DNA of 60,172 nt from JADJQU01 sp035490315 (GTDB lineage Bacteria; Planctomycetota; UBA1135; GCA-002686595): the NCBI GenBank assembly GCA_035490315.1, contig DATHET010000142.1, positions 1-60,172 on the forward strand, written 5' to 3'. The translations under genes were made by a program, and so were the position numbers. The notes under the pieces were generated by a model. It was not told the origin of the DNA. It saw only the letters and a program-made list of their open reading frames with translations, and searched no databases. Shown piece after piece: positions 26,345 through 35,147 of the stretch (positions are counted from its first letter, which is position 1; the number at the start of each line of letters is the position of its first letter).

Positions 26345-28087
26345 ATGCAGTCTCGACCCTCCAGTTCGCGCACGAGCCTCCTGGCTCTGCTCGCGCTGAC
26401 CGCTCTGACGCTCCTCGCGCGTCTCCTCGGCGCCGGTTCTGGACTGCCGCACCTCGCCGAGCCGGACAACGCCTTCCTGCTCCAGCCCAAGCTGATCGCG
26501 GATGGCGGAGCGGCGGCGCATCGGCACGCGGACTACACCAAGTACCCGCACCTGGTCTCGCGCATCCTGATGGCCCTGCCTGCGCCCAAGGCGAGCGGGC
26601 CCGCGCTCGACGATCATCTGGAGCGGGCCTCGAGCGAGAGTCTGCGCCCGCGGCTCTTGATCGCCATCGCGGGAGTAGCCTGCGTGCCGACGCTGTTCCT
26701 GCTCGCGCGCGAGTTCTTGAGCGCGGGCTGGTCGCTGTTCGCGGCCGCGCTACTCGCCACGAGCTTGCTGCACGGACTGTTTTCGGCCCAGGGCAGGCCA
26801 CATGTGCTGGTGACCCTGTTCATCACGCTGACCCTGTGGGCCTGCGTGCGGTTGGTGCGGCGCGGGAGCTGGAGCGATTACGCCGTCGCGGGAATCTTCG
26901 CGGCCCTTTCCGTCGGCTCGCTCCACAACGGAATCGCCGCCCTGCTTCCCCTGGCCGCGGCCCACGCCATCCGCTCGCGTGGCCAAGGGATCCGCGGACA
27001 GCTGAAGCTCGCCCTGCCCGCCCTGCTGGTCGCCGCCAGCGCGATCGCCTTCCTGCCCTTCCTGTTCGAGTCCGCCAAGGTCGCGCCGATCGGCGTGCAG
27101 GAGGAGCAATCCATTTTCCGCCTGGGCTGTCACGCCTTCCATCTCGACAAGATCCATGGCCGCGGATTCGGCGTGATCGGATGGACTCTGTGGTCCTACG
27201 AGCCGGCGCTGCTCGGCCTGCTCGCTCTCGCGCTGCCTTTCCTGTTGATGGGCGCGGCGCGACTTCGCGGCCTGGCTCCCGAGCTGCGCGCCAGCGTGAT
27301 CGTGGTCGCGAGCTTCGTCCTGCCGTATCTGATCGTGGTCGGCCTCTACGATGCGAGCTACGAGCGCTTCGTGATTCCGATGCTGCCCTGCTTGGCGTTG
27401 ATCGCGGCCTGGGGATTGTCGTCGCTCCTTCATGGGATTCCGAGCGGCAGCTCGCGCATCGCCGCGTCTTCGTTGCTCGCCCTCGGCGTCCTCGCATTTC
27501 CGGTCTGGTCCTCGATCAAGCTGGTCCGCCTGTTGAGCTCGCCCGACACGGCGACCCTCGCCGCGCGCTGGCTCTCCGCGAACGCCGACCCTCGCGCGGA
27601 AACCATCCTGATGACGCCGCGGCTCGATCTGCCGCTGGTCCACGATCCGTCGGTTCCCCTGCCCTTCACGGCGGAGGAGCTGCGCGTCGGCGCGTGGATC
27701 TATCCGTGGACCTACTATCAGCTCGGTCTCGGCCCCCAGTCGGGGCTCGCGCCGGCGTGGCGGATGGGCTGGCTGCCGACGCTCGATCCAGGCTTCGCGG
27801 AGAAGCTCAGACAGGATGAGAACAAGGCCCTGCTCGATCTCGACTGGACCTTGATCGCCGAGGGTTCCTTCGCGGATTCCAGCGAGCTGCCGGGAAACCA
27901 GCAACGCATCAAGGCCGCCCTTGGAGCGATCGCGAACCGCGTCGCGAGCTTCGTTCCGTACGAGGAGCAGGGCAACCCGCGCGCCCTGTGGTGGCAGGAG
28001 TCGAGCGGCATCGAGCGCCCGTTCTGGCAGCGCCTGCTCGCCGCGTCGAGCTTCGGTCCGGCGATCCAGGTCTATCGCCGGCGCTGA
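26345..28087 (+). CDS. Polytopic membrane protein, glycosyltransferase family 39-like (GT-C)
   Basis: 580 residues with about ten TM helices. The N-terminal helix is followed by a loop with GLPHLAEPDNAFLLQP, where the acidic pair EPD corresponds to the catalytic position of ArnT/PMT-like GT-C enzymes. Later TM segments include the SLHNGIAALLPLAAAHAIR region. The C-terminal soluble domain of about 170 residues has two Trp/Tyr-rich segments. It is transcribed away from the related gene at 24456-26273, with 71 bases between starts; TATATT before the ATG is a possible -10 element. Donor and acceptor are not predictable. Confidence 0.78.
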   Translation: MQSRPSSSRTSLLALLALTALTLLARLLGAGSGLPHLAEPDNAFLLQPKLIADGGAAAHRHADYTKYPHLVSRILMALPAPKASGPALDDHLERASSESLRPRLLIAIAGVACVPTLFLLAREFLSAGWSLFAAALLATSLLHGLFSAQGRPHVLVTLFITLTLWACVRLVRRGSWSDYAVAGIFAALSVGSLHNGIAALLPLAAAHAIRSRGQGIRGQLKLALPALLVAASAIAFLPFLFESAKVAPIGVQEEQSIFRLGCHAFHLDKIHGRGFGVIGWTLWSYEPALLGLLALALPFLLMGAARLRGLAPELRASVIVVASFVLPYLIVVGLYDASYERFVIPMLPCLALIAAWGLSSLLHGIPSGSSRIAASSLLALGVLAFPVWSSIKLVRLLSSPDTATLAARWLSANADPRAETILMTPRLDLPLVHDPSVPLPFTAEELRVGAWIYPWTYYQLGLGPQSGLAPAWRMGWLPTLDPGFAEKLRQDENKALLDLDWTLIAEGSFADSSELPGNQQRIKAALGAIANRVASFVPYEEQGNPRALWWQESSGIERPFWQRLLAASSFGPAIQVYRRR

Positions 28088-28113
28088 AGCGCGGGGACTG
28101 GTCAGCGGTGCGG

Positions 28114-28189
28114 GCAGTCGGCCCACGCGTCACTTGCGACGCGGGGACACGGTCGGCACTGCGCGCAGTCGGCCCACGCGTCACTTGCG
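28114..28189. repeat. Short tandem duplication, two identical 25-nt segments 51 bases apart
   Basis: The 25 bases at 28114-28138 recur exactly at 28165-28189, and the sequence ahead of each copy is also similar (GCGGGGAC start at 28091 and 28141). The second copy covers the stop codon and last codons of the minus-strand glycosyltransferase gene, so the duplication probably copied the 3' end of that gene into the intergenic gap. Confidence 0.85.
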
Positions 28190-29875
28190 CGCCCAGATCT
28201 CCAGGTTCGGGCCCGGCCGCGCGACGCCGCGGAAGGAGCTGTAAGGCAGGTAGAACTGATCGAGCGGATCGTAGCTCTCCGCCACGGCCTGCGCGTCGCT
28301 CGCAACGAAGCTCGCGGCGAGTGCGTAACGCTCCGAAAGAACGCGCGCCAGGCCTGACGGAGTCGGCGGATCGAAGAGCGCGAGCGGCGAGGCGCTGACG
28401 ACTACGTAGTCGGGCTCGGCGGAGGGCGCGCCGCCATCGCCTGCAAAGGCGTTGCGCTGCTCGATCCAGCGCCGGGTCCCATAGCCAGCCCCCTCGAGCT
28501 CCTGCAGCGGCGGCACGCGCATGCGCTCCATGCGTGCCGCGATCGAACGATCGCTGGTCAGCTTGGACCAGGCTTGGAAAGCCCGTTCGCGGGTCTCCAG
28601 GTCCGCGGGCAACTGCGTGCGCGCGAAACCCGGCGGCTGCGCGACGCTCGAGCCCTGCGCAGCGTTCTGGATCAGCCACGCGCGGGCCTCGAGTCGCGTG
28701 TCCGCTCGAGCGAGCAGCCGGTCGAACTGCAGCAGCGACCAGGCGGGAAGTGCGGCGAGCAACGCGACGAGACCCGCGGTCGCAAGCCCGGCATGCGCTC
28801 CGCCGCGCGCGCGCAGCGCCTCGCCGAAACGCGCCGCGAAGAGTCCCGCGAGCACGCACAGGATCGGAGTCAAGGGCAGCATGTAGCGCACGAACACCGT
28901 GCGGCCGCTGCCGGCTAGCGCGAAGTAGACCAGCGGAAAAGCGAAGAACACGAGGGCGCGCGGACGCGAGCCGCGCACGAGCACCCACGCCCCGACCAGC
29001 GCAGCGGCGAGCAGGGGCAGGCCCATGCCATGGGCCAGGGTGAAGCTCAGGTGCCGCCACCAACCAGGGCCGAGATCGAGGCCGCCGCCCTGCGCGAGGT
29101 GCTCCGACTCCGTGCGCAGCGCCGCGAGCACCGCCGTGGAATTCAAGGCCGCATAGGGCATGGCCGCGAAGAACGCGAGCGTGCCGACGAGGACGACCAG
29201 CGCGAAGCGAGACGCTCGCGCGCGCCACCCGATCGGTTGCTGCACCAGGCTCGCGGCGAGCACGGAGAGCAGGGCCAGGCCTCCCCCATGCTTCGTCGCC
29301 GCCGCGAGACCGCCGCACAGGGCCGCGAACAAGAGCGTGCGCAACTTCCCCGTGCGCAGCGCCGCGATCGCAAGCCACACCGAGCTGGTGGTGAACAGCG
29401 TCGCCAACACGTCGAGGGTCCCGAAATGCGAATCGCGCGCGTGCAGGAAGCACAGGGCGAGCAGGAAGGCCGCGCACAGCCCGGCCGTGCGGCCGCCGAG
29501 CTCACTGGCAAGGCGATGGACCACCCAGATCGTCGCGACACCCGCGGCCATCCCGAGGCAGCGCGCGACCAGGTACCAGTGACCGGGATCGACCAGGGCG
29601 GCACGGACGAATGTCTGGGTGTCCGGGCAATTCCCGCGCAGGTATTCGAAGCAGAACTGCACGCGCATCAAGGCATGCAGCAGGTACGACCCCAATGTCC
29701 CGTAAGCGTAGAATTGCGGGTCGAAATCGCCGCCGAAGTACTCGAGCGCGGGCTGCACGACGAGATTTTCATCAGGGCGACAGACCGTCAGCGGCAGGCC
29801 GAAGTGGATGCCCCAGACCCGCACGGCGAACGCCAGGAGCACGATCGCACTCAGGGCCCGATTCACGGGTCGCAT
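28181..29875 (-). CDS. Glycosyltransferase family 39-like membrane protein (PMT/ArnT type)
   Basis: 564 residues, start ATG 29875. N-terminal TM helix then the loop FGLPLTVCRPDENLVVQPAL with the Asp-Glu pair expected for dolichyl/polyprenyl-phosphate sugar transferases. Family-typical membrane segments follow: LARC-like VARCLGMAAGVATIWVVHRL, GGRTAGLCAAFLLALCFLHARDSHFGTLDV (key part HARDSHFGTLD) and ATKHGGGLALL. The soluble C-terminal part holds Trp-rich ligand-type loops. This is the clearest GT39 member of the three. It converges with the GT at 26345-28087 across the short duplication. Confidence 0.85.
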   Translation of the reverse strand: MRPVNRALSAIVLLAFAVRVWGIHFGLPLTVCRPDENLVVQPALEYFGGDFDPQFYAYGTLGSYLLHALMRVQFCFEYLRGNCPDTQTFVRAALVDPGHWYLVARCLGMAAGVATIWVVHRLASELGGRTAGLCAAFLLALCFLHARDSHFGTLDVLATLFTTSSVWLAIAALRTGKLRTLLFAALCGGLAAATKHGGGLALLSVLAASLVQQPIGWRARASRFALVVLVGTLAFFAAMPYAALNSTAVLAALRTESEHLAQGGGLDLGPGWWRHLSFTLAHGMGLPLLAAALVGAWVLVRGSRPRALVFFAFPLVYFALAGSGRTVFVRYMLPLTPILCVLAGLFAARFGEALRARGGAHAGLATAGLVALLAALPAWSLLQFDRLLARADTRLEARAWLIQNAAQGSSVAQPPGFARTQLPADLETRERAFQAWSKLTSDRSIAARMERMRVPPLQELEGAGYGTRRWIEQRNAFAGDGGAPSAEPDYVVVSASPLALFDPPTPSGLARVLSERYALAASFVASDAQAVAESYDPLDQFYLPYSSFRGVARPGPNLEIWARK

Positions 29876-30070
29876 GGTAGCGAGTCAGGCCCCCCGGACG
29901 CGGCTGCGGCAGGGTCGGGAGCTATCGAGCGGACAACGTGTCTTGCGCGCTTGCAAGATTCGCACGACACCGTACCTTGGTTCGCCTCCTGGGGCTCTTG
30001 GTAGCAGCCCAGCGCATCGCGCGCCGCCTCTTGGCACTGGAGCTCGGTTCCTAGAGGAGCGCATTCGGAC

Positions 30071-31258
30071 GTGGTCGACATCGTCATCATCGGAGGTTGC
30101 GGGCACGTCGGCTTGCCGCTGGGGCTGGCTTTCGCGCGCGCCGGGAAAAAAGTAGTCGCGGTCGACAATTCGACCCAGCGCGTCGCCATGGCGAACGAGG
30201 GCGTGATGCCCTTCGCCGACGAGGGCGCTGACGAGCTCCTGCCCCAGGTGCTCGCCTCGGGGAATTTCCGCGCCACGACCGATCCCAACGTGATCAGCGA
30301 CGCGGAAGTCGTGATCACCGTGATCGGCACGCCGCTCGACGAGCACTTGAATCCGCGTTTCGAGGTGTACAAGGACCTGATCGACGAGGATCGCTCGCAC
30401 CTGCGCTCGGGTCAGCTCCTGATCCTGCGCTCCACGGTCTATCCGGGCACCACCGAGCGCATGGCCAAGGCCCTGGTCACCGAAGGCTTCGACATCGACG
30501 TCGCCTTCTGCCCCGAGCGCGTCGCCGAGGGTTTCGCGCTGAAGGAGATCGCCGCGCTCCCGCAGATCATCTCCGGCTGCAACGAGCGCGCGCAGCGCCG
30601 CGCCGAGGAATTGTTCAAGGGCCTGACGCCTTGGATCATCCCGCTCGAGCCGCTCGCCGCGGAGCTGGCCAAGCTCTACAACAATTCCTGGCGCTACATC
30701 CAGTTCGCGGTGGCGAATCAGTTCTACATGATCGCCAACGACTACGGGATCGACTTCTACAAGATCCACCAGGCGATGACCGACCGTTATCCGCGCGCCA
30801 GGGAATTCCCGCGCGCCGGATTCGCCGCGGGGCCGTGCCTGTTCAAGGACACGATGCAGCTCTCCTGCTTCAACAACAACGCGCTGTTCCTCGGACATGC
30901 CGCGATGCTGGTGAACGAGGGATTGCCCAACTACATCGTGCGCCGCGCGCGGCAGCGCTTCGACCTCTCGAAGATGACGGTCGGCATCCTGGGCATGACG
31001 TTCAAGGCCGATTCCGACGACGGACGCGACTCGCTGTCCTTCAAGTTGAAGAAGAGCCTGATGGTCGAGTGCCGCGAGGTGCTCTGCTCGGATCCCTTCC
31101 TCCCCGATCCGGCTTTCACGCCATTGGAGGAGACGATCGCGCGCTCGGACGTGCTCTTCATCGGCGCTCCGCACACGATGTACAAGTCGATGGATTTCGG
31201 CTCGAAGCCGGTGATCGACATCTGGAATGCGACCAAGAACGGCATGACGATCATATGA
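30071..31258 (+). CDS. Nucleotide-sugar dehydrogenase (UDP-glucose/GDP-mannose dehydrogenase family)
   Basis: 395 residues from GTG 30071, with GAGG about ten bases upstream. The N-terminal Rossmann motif is IIGGCGHVGLPLGLAF. The central domain shows LRSTVYPGTTERM, CPERVAEGFAL, the NNSWRYIQFAVANQF helix and the catalytic Cys in GFAAGPCLFKDTMQL. The C-terminal nucleotide-binding domain has GILGMTFKADSDDGRDSLSF. It should oxidise an NDP-sugar C6 alcohol to a uronate with NAD+. WecC-like sequences are the closest in style, but the sugar is not settled. It is shorter than typical 430-residue members at the C-terminus. Its stop overlaps the next start (ATGA), so the pair makes one precursor. Confidence 0.9.
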   Translation: MVDIVIIGGCGHVGLPLGLAFARAGKKVVAVDNSTQRVAMANEGVMPFADEGADELLPQVLASGNFRATTDPNVISDAEVVITVIGTPLDEHLNPRFEVYKDLIDEDRSHLRSGQLLILRSTVYPGTTERMAKALVTEGFDIDVAFCPERVAEGFALKEIAALPQIISGCNERAQRRAEELFKGLTPWIIPLEPLAAELAKLYNNSWRYIQFAVANQFYMIANDYGIDFYKIHQAMTDRYPRAREFPRAGFAAGPCLFKDTMQLSCFNNNALFLGHAAMLVNEGLPNYIVRRARQRFDLSKMTVGILGMTFKADSDDGRDSLSFKLKKSLMVECREVLCSDPFLPDPAFTPLEETIARSDVLFIGAPHTMYKSMDFGSKPVIDIWNATKNGMTII

Positions 31259-32274
31259 AGACTCTGGTTACGGGAGCGAACGGATTCATCGCGGGATACC
31301 TGGTCGCCGAGCTGCTCGAGCACGGCCACGAGGTGATCGGCGTCGACAATTTCTCGAAGTACGGGCGCGTCGCGAAGTCTTACGACAAGCATCCGCGCTA
31401 CAAGCTGCACGAGCTCGACGCCAAGGACGGAGAGGCCTTGAAGAAGCTGCTCGAGGGCTGCGACCACTTCGTCGCCTGCGCGGCGATGATCGGCGGCATC
31501 TCCTACTTCCACAAGTACGCCTACGACCTGATCGCCGAGAACGAGCGCATCACCGCGGCGGCCTTCGACGCGGCGATCTGGGCCAAGCAGAAGAGCGTCT
31601 TGAAGAAGATCACGGTGCTCTCCTCGTCGATGGTCTACGAGAGCGCCAATGAATTCCCGACGCCGGAGGGCGCGCAATTGCGCTCGCCGCCGCCCTTGTC
31701 GACCTACGGATTCCAGAAGCTCGCGACCGAGTACTTCACCAAGGGCGCGCACGAGCAGTACGACCTGCCCTACACGATCGTGCGGCCGTTCAACTGCGTC
31801 GGCATCGGCGAAGGCCGCGCGCTCGGCGAGGCGGAGGCCTGGTCGGGGAACGTGAAGCTCGCGATGAGCCACGTCGTGCCCGATCTGGTGCAGAAGATCC
31901 TCAAGGACCAGGATCCGCTGCACATCCTCGGCGATGGCAAGCAGGTTCGGCACTACACGTACGGCGGAGATCTGGCGCGCGGAATTCGCGTGTGCATCGA
32001 GCACCCGGCGGCGCTCAACGAGGATTTCAATATCTCGACGGCGCGCTCGACGACGGTGCTCGAGCTGGCGGAGCTGATCTGGAAGAAGCTCAAGCCCGGC
32101 GTGCCGTTCCGGGTCGTGAGCGACGAGCCGTTTGCGCACGATGTGCAGCTGCGCGTGCCGGATGTGTCGAAGTCGAAGCGATTGCTGGGCTTCGAGGCGA
32201 CGACGCAGCTCGAGGAGATCCTCGAGGAAGTGATTCCCTGGGTGCAGGAGCAGGTGCTCGCCGGGAAGATCTAG
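31255..32274 (+). CDS. NAD-dependent nucleotide-sugar epimerase/dehydratase
   Basis: 339 residues from ATG 31255, overlapping the dehydrogenase stop by four bases; the open frame continues upstream but reads antisense-free non-coding codons within that gene. Extended SDR features: TGANGFIAGYL (NAD binding), LSSSMVYES (catalytic Ser), STYGFQKLATEYF (Tyr-x3-Lys), IVRPFNCVGIGEG, and the C-terminal HYTYGGDLARGI. It most likely epimerises or decarboxylates the uronate made by the preceding enzyme. The stop codon TAG is shared with the first bases of the repeat element at 32273. Confidence 0.9.
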   Translation: MKTLVTGANGFIAGYLVAELLEHGHEVIGVDNFSKYGRVAKSYDKHPRYKLHELDAKDGEALKKLLEGCDHFVACAAMIGGISYFHKYAYDLIAENERITAAAFDAAIWAKQKSVLKKITVLSSSMVYESANEFPTPEGAQLRSPPPLSTYGFQKLATEYFTKGAHEQYDLPYTIVRPFNCVGIGEGRALGEAEAWSGNVKLAMSHVVPDLVQKILKDQDPLHILGDGKQVRHYTYGGDLARGIRVCIEHPAALNEDFNISTARSTTVLELAELIWKKLKPGVPFRVVSDEPFAHDVQLRVPDVSKSKRLLGFEATTQLEEILEEVIPWVQEQVLAGKI

Positions 32275-32447
32275 CAGCCCGTTGAAAGAGTCCCTACTGC
32301 GGCGCAGCGCGCTGCGGTGATGCTGCGTCGCGCTCGGAAAACTGTGCTCAGCGGCCAGGAAGGCCGCCTCCGCGCAGCTTTCTGTCGCGCTCCTTGCCTG
32401 ACCGCAGCGCGCTGCGCCTCGCGACGGGACTTTTTCAACGGACTGCT
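32273..32447 (+). repeat. MITE-like repeat element, copy 1 (175 bp, terminal inverted repeats)
   Basis: Ends are AGCAGCCCGTTGAAAGAGTC at the left and the inverse (GGACTTTTTCAACGGACTGCT at 32428-32447) at the right, imperfect terminal inverted repeats of about 20 bases. The whole element matches the reverse complement of 37756-37994 along nearly its full length, with many identical runs such as GCGACGCAGCATCACCGCAG in the inverse orientation. No ORF of its own. It begins inside the stop codon of the epimerase gene. Confidence 0.85.
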
Positions 32448-32450
32448 CGG

Positions 32451-32547
32451 GAGTCAGGTGAATTCGTCCGGAGTCGTGAGGGCTCCCTGCGCGCCGCTTC
32501 GCGGTGCGCCGGGAGCCCTCACGACTCCGGACGAATTCACCTGACTC
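32451..32547. terminator. 97-nt palindrome, perfect 37-bp outer arms; possible bidirectional terminator or mobile palindrome
   Basis: Left arm 32451-32487 and right arm 32511-32547 are exact reverse complements over 37 bases (starting GAGTCAGGTGAATTCGTCCG). The centre adds nine further pairs (one G-T) around a TTC loop, so the full stem is about 46 pairs. It lies between two convergent genes, four bases past the end of the repeat element and just outside the glycosyltransferase stop at 32552. A bidirectional terminator would need no such perfect length, which suggests recent origin or mobility. Confidence 0.8.
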
Positions 32548-32551
32548 CGTA

Positions 32552-34993
32552 CTACTGGATCTCGACCTCGGTCCAGAAGCTGAAAGCGCGCTTGTCGTTG
32601 TCTCGGCCACCGAAGGAAGTGCGCAGCACGAGTGCCCCTTCCGCGGGTTGAGGCAGATCGACCGAGAAGCTCTGGTAACCGCGGTCAGCCTCCACGTCCT
32701 TCGGCACGAGCACGCGCTCGAAGATCACCAGCTCCGGACGCGCGATCTGGCGGTATTCGATGGTGAAGCGCACGCCCCCGCTCCCCGCGACTTCATAGGC
32801 CGCCGGAACGACGCCGAAGCGCCCGCTGACGCGGGTCGAGCCGCGCGAGACCGTGAAGTGGACCTCGCACTCCGGCGGCACCATCAACACTTGCGTGTCG
32901 TCCTCGAGCTTGCGCTGACCGGCCAGCGGCGTGTTCCACAGCATCGGCTGGGTCTTGAACATCCGCAGCCGCCTCATGTCCTGTGTCGGCTTCGCGAAGG
33001 CCACCGGGCCGAAGTGGTACTTGCGCATCGTCTCCAGGCGCGCTTCGAAGTCCCCCGGCGTGTTGTAGAAGTTCTTCCAGTGCGACACCGCGAGCTGCCT
33101 GACCGTCAGACCGGCCTGGATGTCCTTGCAGAAGGCCTGCGTGTCGTCAGCGCGCCGCTCGCCGTAGTTCGCTCCGTACTGCACGTTGAAGAACACGAGC
33201 AAGAGCAGGATCGAGAACAGGGACACGCGCACGAACTGCCCGACCGCAGCCGGGGCGTAGAGGCAGAAGGCGAAGTACACGCAGCACAAAAGCGGCGAAG
33301 GCAGGGTCACGTAGCGCGTCGCGAAGCCTGCCCACTCGTAGACCCCGCCGCGCGCGATGCCCGTGCTCAAGGCCATCGAGAAGATTCCCGCGGCGATCGC
33401 CACCAGTCCCGCTGCGCGATAGCGCTCCTCCGGCCGCTTGCGCAGGGCGAGCAGCAGGATCCAGGCGCCCGCGACCATGACCGCTCCCGTGAGCCAGCCC
33501 GAGAAGGGCCAGTACTCGCGCGCCCCTGGACCGAAGCCGAGCGACACGAACATCCAGGCCTGGCGCACCGCCTCCAGCGAGCTCTTGGCGTAGACCGCGC
33601 GGCCGGGATTCACGAAGCCGTAGAAATAGAATCCGATCAGCGCCACCGTCGCGACAGCGAAGGCCAGCAGGACCCGCCCGCTCGCTCGCGCTCCCGGCGC
33701 ATCCGAACGGACGAGCCGCCAGCCCGCGTAGCACAACCAGAGGATGATCGCCGGAGCGGGCGTCAGCCCAGGCGCTCCGCACAGCGGCAGCGAGAAGAGG
33801 CACAGACCGATCGCGAGACTGCGCTTCCACGACGGCGGCTCTGGCGTCGCGGTGAACATGATCAGCAACGCGCAGGTGATCGCGCTGGGCACGATCAGCG
33901 AGATCTGATGCATCATCAGCAGGTTGTCGCAGTTGCCCCAGGTCAGCCAGAGCAACGGAAAGAACGCGTCGGAGTAGCTGGTGCGGCCGCGCAGCTTGCG
34001 CGCCAGCAGGATCATCGCGAAGGCGACCGCGCCGAGCAGGCCGACGTCGAAGTACATCCCCGAGCGGATGTCGTGGAAAGTGCGAACCAGGGCCAGGAAA
34101 AAGGCGCGCGGCAGGGGGATGCGGTGCTCGTTGAAGTTCGACCACCACCACTTCGCGCTCGGCGTCACCGAGGAATCGACGTAGGGCGACCATTCCAGGT
34201 CGTCCCACAGCGGCATGGAGCTCGAATAGCGCGCGACGAAGACGAACGCGGCCGCGAGCATGGCTGCGAAGGCGATCCACACGAACACCGGCGCCGCCAT
34301 CGCTTCCCAGTACCAGCGCAGGTAGTTGGGCGCCCACTTCCACAATTGGAAGCGACTCTCGCCCGCGCTGCGATCGGTCCAGCTGCTGGGCACCTCGGCG
34401 ACCTTGCGCCCTTGGAGGTGAGCCTTCACGGTCAGCTCGAGCGCGATCTCGAAGCCCTGCTTCGATTCGATGCGCACTCCCTCGATGAAATCGCGGCTGT
34501 ACGCGCGGAAGTTGCTCGTCGCGTCGTGGGTGGACAGGCCCGAGATCCACTTGAGCGTCAAGCTCGCGGTCTGCGAGCAGATGCGCTTGAACAGGGGCCC
34601 GCCCTTCTGCGATCCACCCTTCACGTAGCGCGAGCCGCTGACCACCGCGGCCTTCTCGCGGCGGATCTTTTCCGCCATCGCCGGGATGAGCTCGGGCGGA
34701 TCCGAGAGGTCCGCCATGGTCGTCACGATCACGTCGCCGGTCGCCGCCTGAAATCCCGCGCGCAGGGCATTGGCCGCGCCGCGTCCGAACTCGTTCTTGA
34801 CCAGGCGGACGGTCGGCGGCCGGTCCGCCATCGCGGCGATCACCGGCAGGGTCTTGTCCTCGTCGAAGTCGTAGCAGACGAGGATCTCGTGCTCGTGGGG
34901 CTCGAGCGCTTTCCAGAGCCCGCGCAGACAAGCCTCGATGTTGAGGTTCTCGTTGTACACCGGCAGTACAACGCTGATGCGAGTGCTCGTCAT
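32552..34993 (-). CDS. Glycosyltransferase family 2 (DPM1-like) fused to a large polytopic membrane domain
   Basis: 813 residues from ATG 34993 (MTSTRISVVLPVYNEN). The GT-A domain (1-235) has VVLPVYNENLNIEACLRGL, the donor-site Asp in YDFDEDKTLPVI and TTMADLSDPPELI, GRGAANALRAGFQAATGD, and the acceptor-side RIESKQGFEIALEL. This fits polyprenyl-phosphate hexose synthases. From about 240 on there are ten or more TM segments, then a C-terminal beta-rich soluble part from about 640 ending in FWTEVEIQ. It likely makes or uses the lipid-linked sugar consumed by the GT39-like proteins of this locus. An extension to 35242 is open but unlikely. Confidence 0.85.
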   Translation of the reverse strand: MTSTRISVVLPVYNENLNIEACLRGLWKALEPHEHEILVCYDFDEDKTLPVIAAMADRPPTVRLVKNEFGRGAANALRAGFQAATGDVIVTTMADLSDPPELIPAMAEKIRREKAAVVSGSRYVKGGSQKGGPLFKRICSQTASLTLKWISGLSTHDATSNFRAYSRDFIEGVRIESKQGFEIALELTVKAHLQGRKVAEVPSSWTDRSAGESRFQLWKWAPNYLRWYWEAMAAPVFVWIAFAAMLAAAFVFVARYSSSMPLWDDLEWSPYVDSSVTPSAKWWWSNFNEHRIPLPRAFFLALVRTFHDIRSGMYFDVGLLGAVAFAMILLARKLRGRTSYSDAFFPLLWLTWGNCDNLLMMHQISLIVPSAITCALLIMFTATPEPPSWKRSLAIGLCLFSLPLCGAPGLTPAPAIILWLCYAGWRLVRSDAPGARASGRVLLAFAVATVALIGFYFYGFVNPGRAVYAKSSLEAVRQAWMFVSLGFGPGAREYWPFSGWLTGAVMVAGAWILLLALRKRPEERYRAAGLVAIAAGIFSMALSTGIARGGVYEWAGFATRYVTLPSPLLCCVYFAFCLYAPAAVGQFVRVSLFSILLLLVFFNVQYGANYGERRADDTQAFCKDIQAGLTVRQLAVSHWKNFYNTPGDFEARLETMRKYHFGPVAFAKPTQDMRRLRMFKTQPMLWNTPLAGQRKLEDDTQVLMVPPECEVHFTVSRGSTRVSGRFGVVPAAYEVAGSGGVRFTIEYRQIARPELVIFERVLVPKDVEADRGYQSFSVDLPQPAEGALVLRTSFGGRDNDKRAFSFWTEVEIQ

Positions 34994-35147
34994 GATGTTG
35001 GCCAGAGAGCGCGGTCCAAGACCCACGATCCTACGGGAGCCCGGCGGTTCTCTCCACCATCCAATGCGGCTCGAGCGACTTCCCCTGTGCAAGTCGGCGA
35101 CTCGGGAGCCCCGTGGGCCTTCGAAGCGGTGATACAACAGCCCGCTC

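Noticed and set aside
23952..26399. Long plus-strand frame across the GT39-like gene
   Set aside because: Antisense shadow with Arg/Glu/Gln-rich composition; the opposite strand encodes a clear membrane protein.
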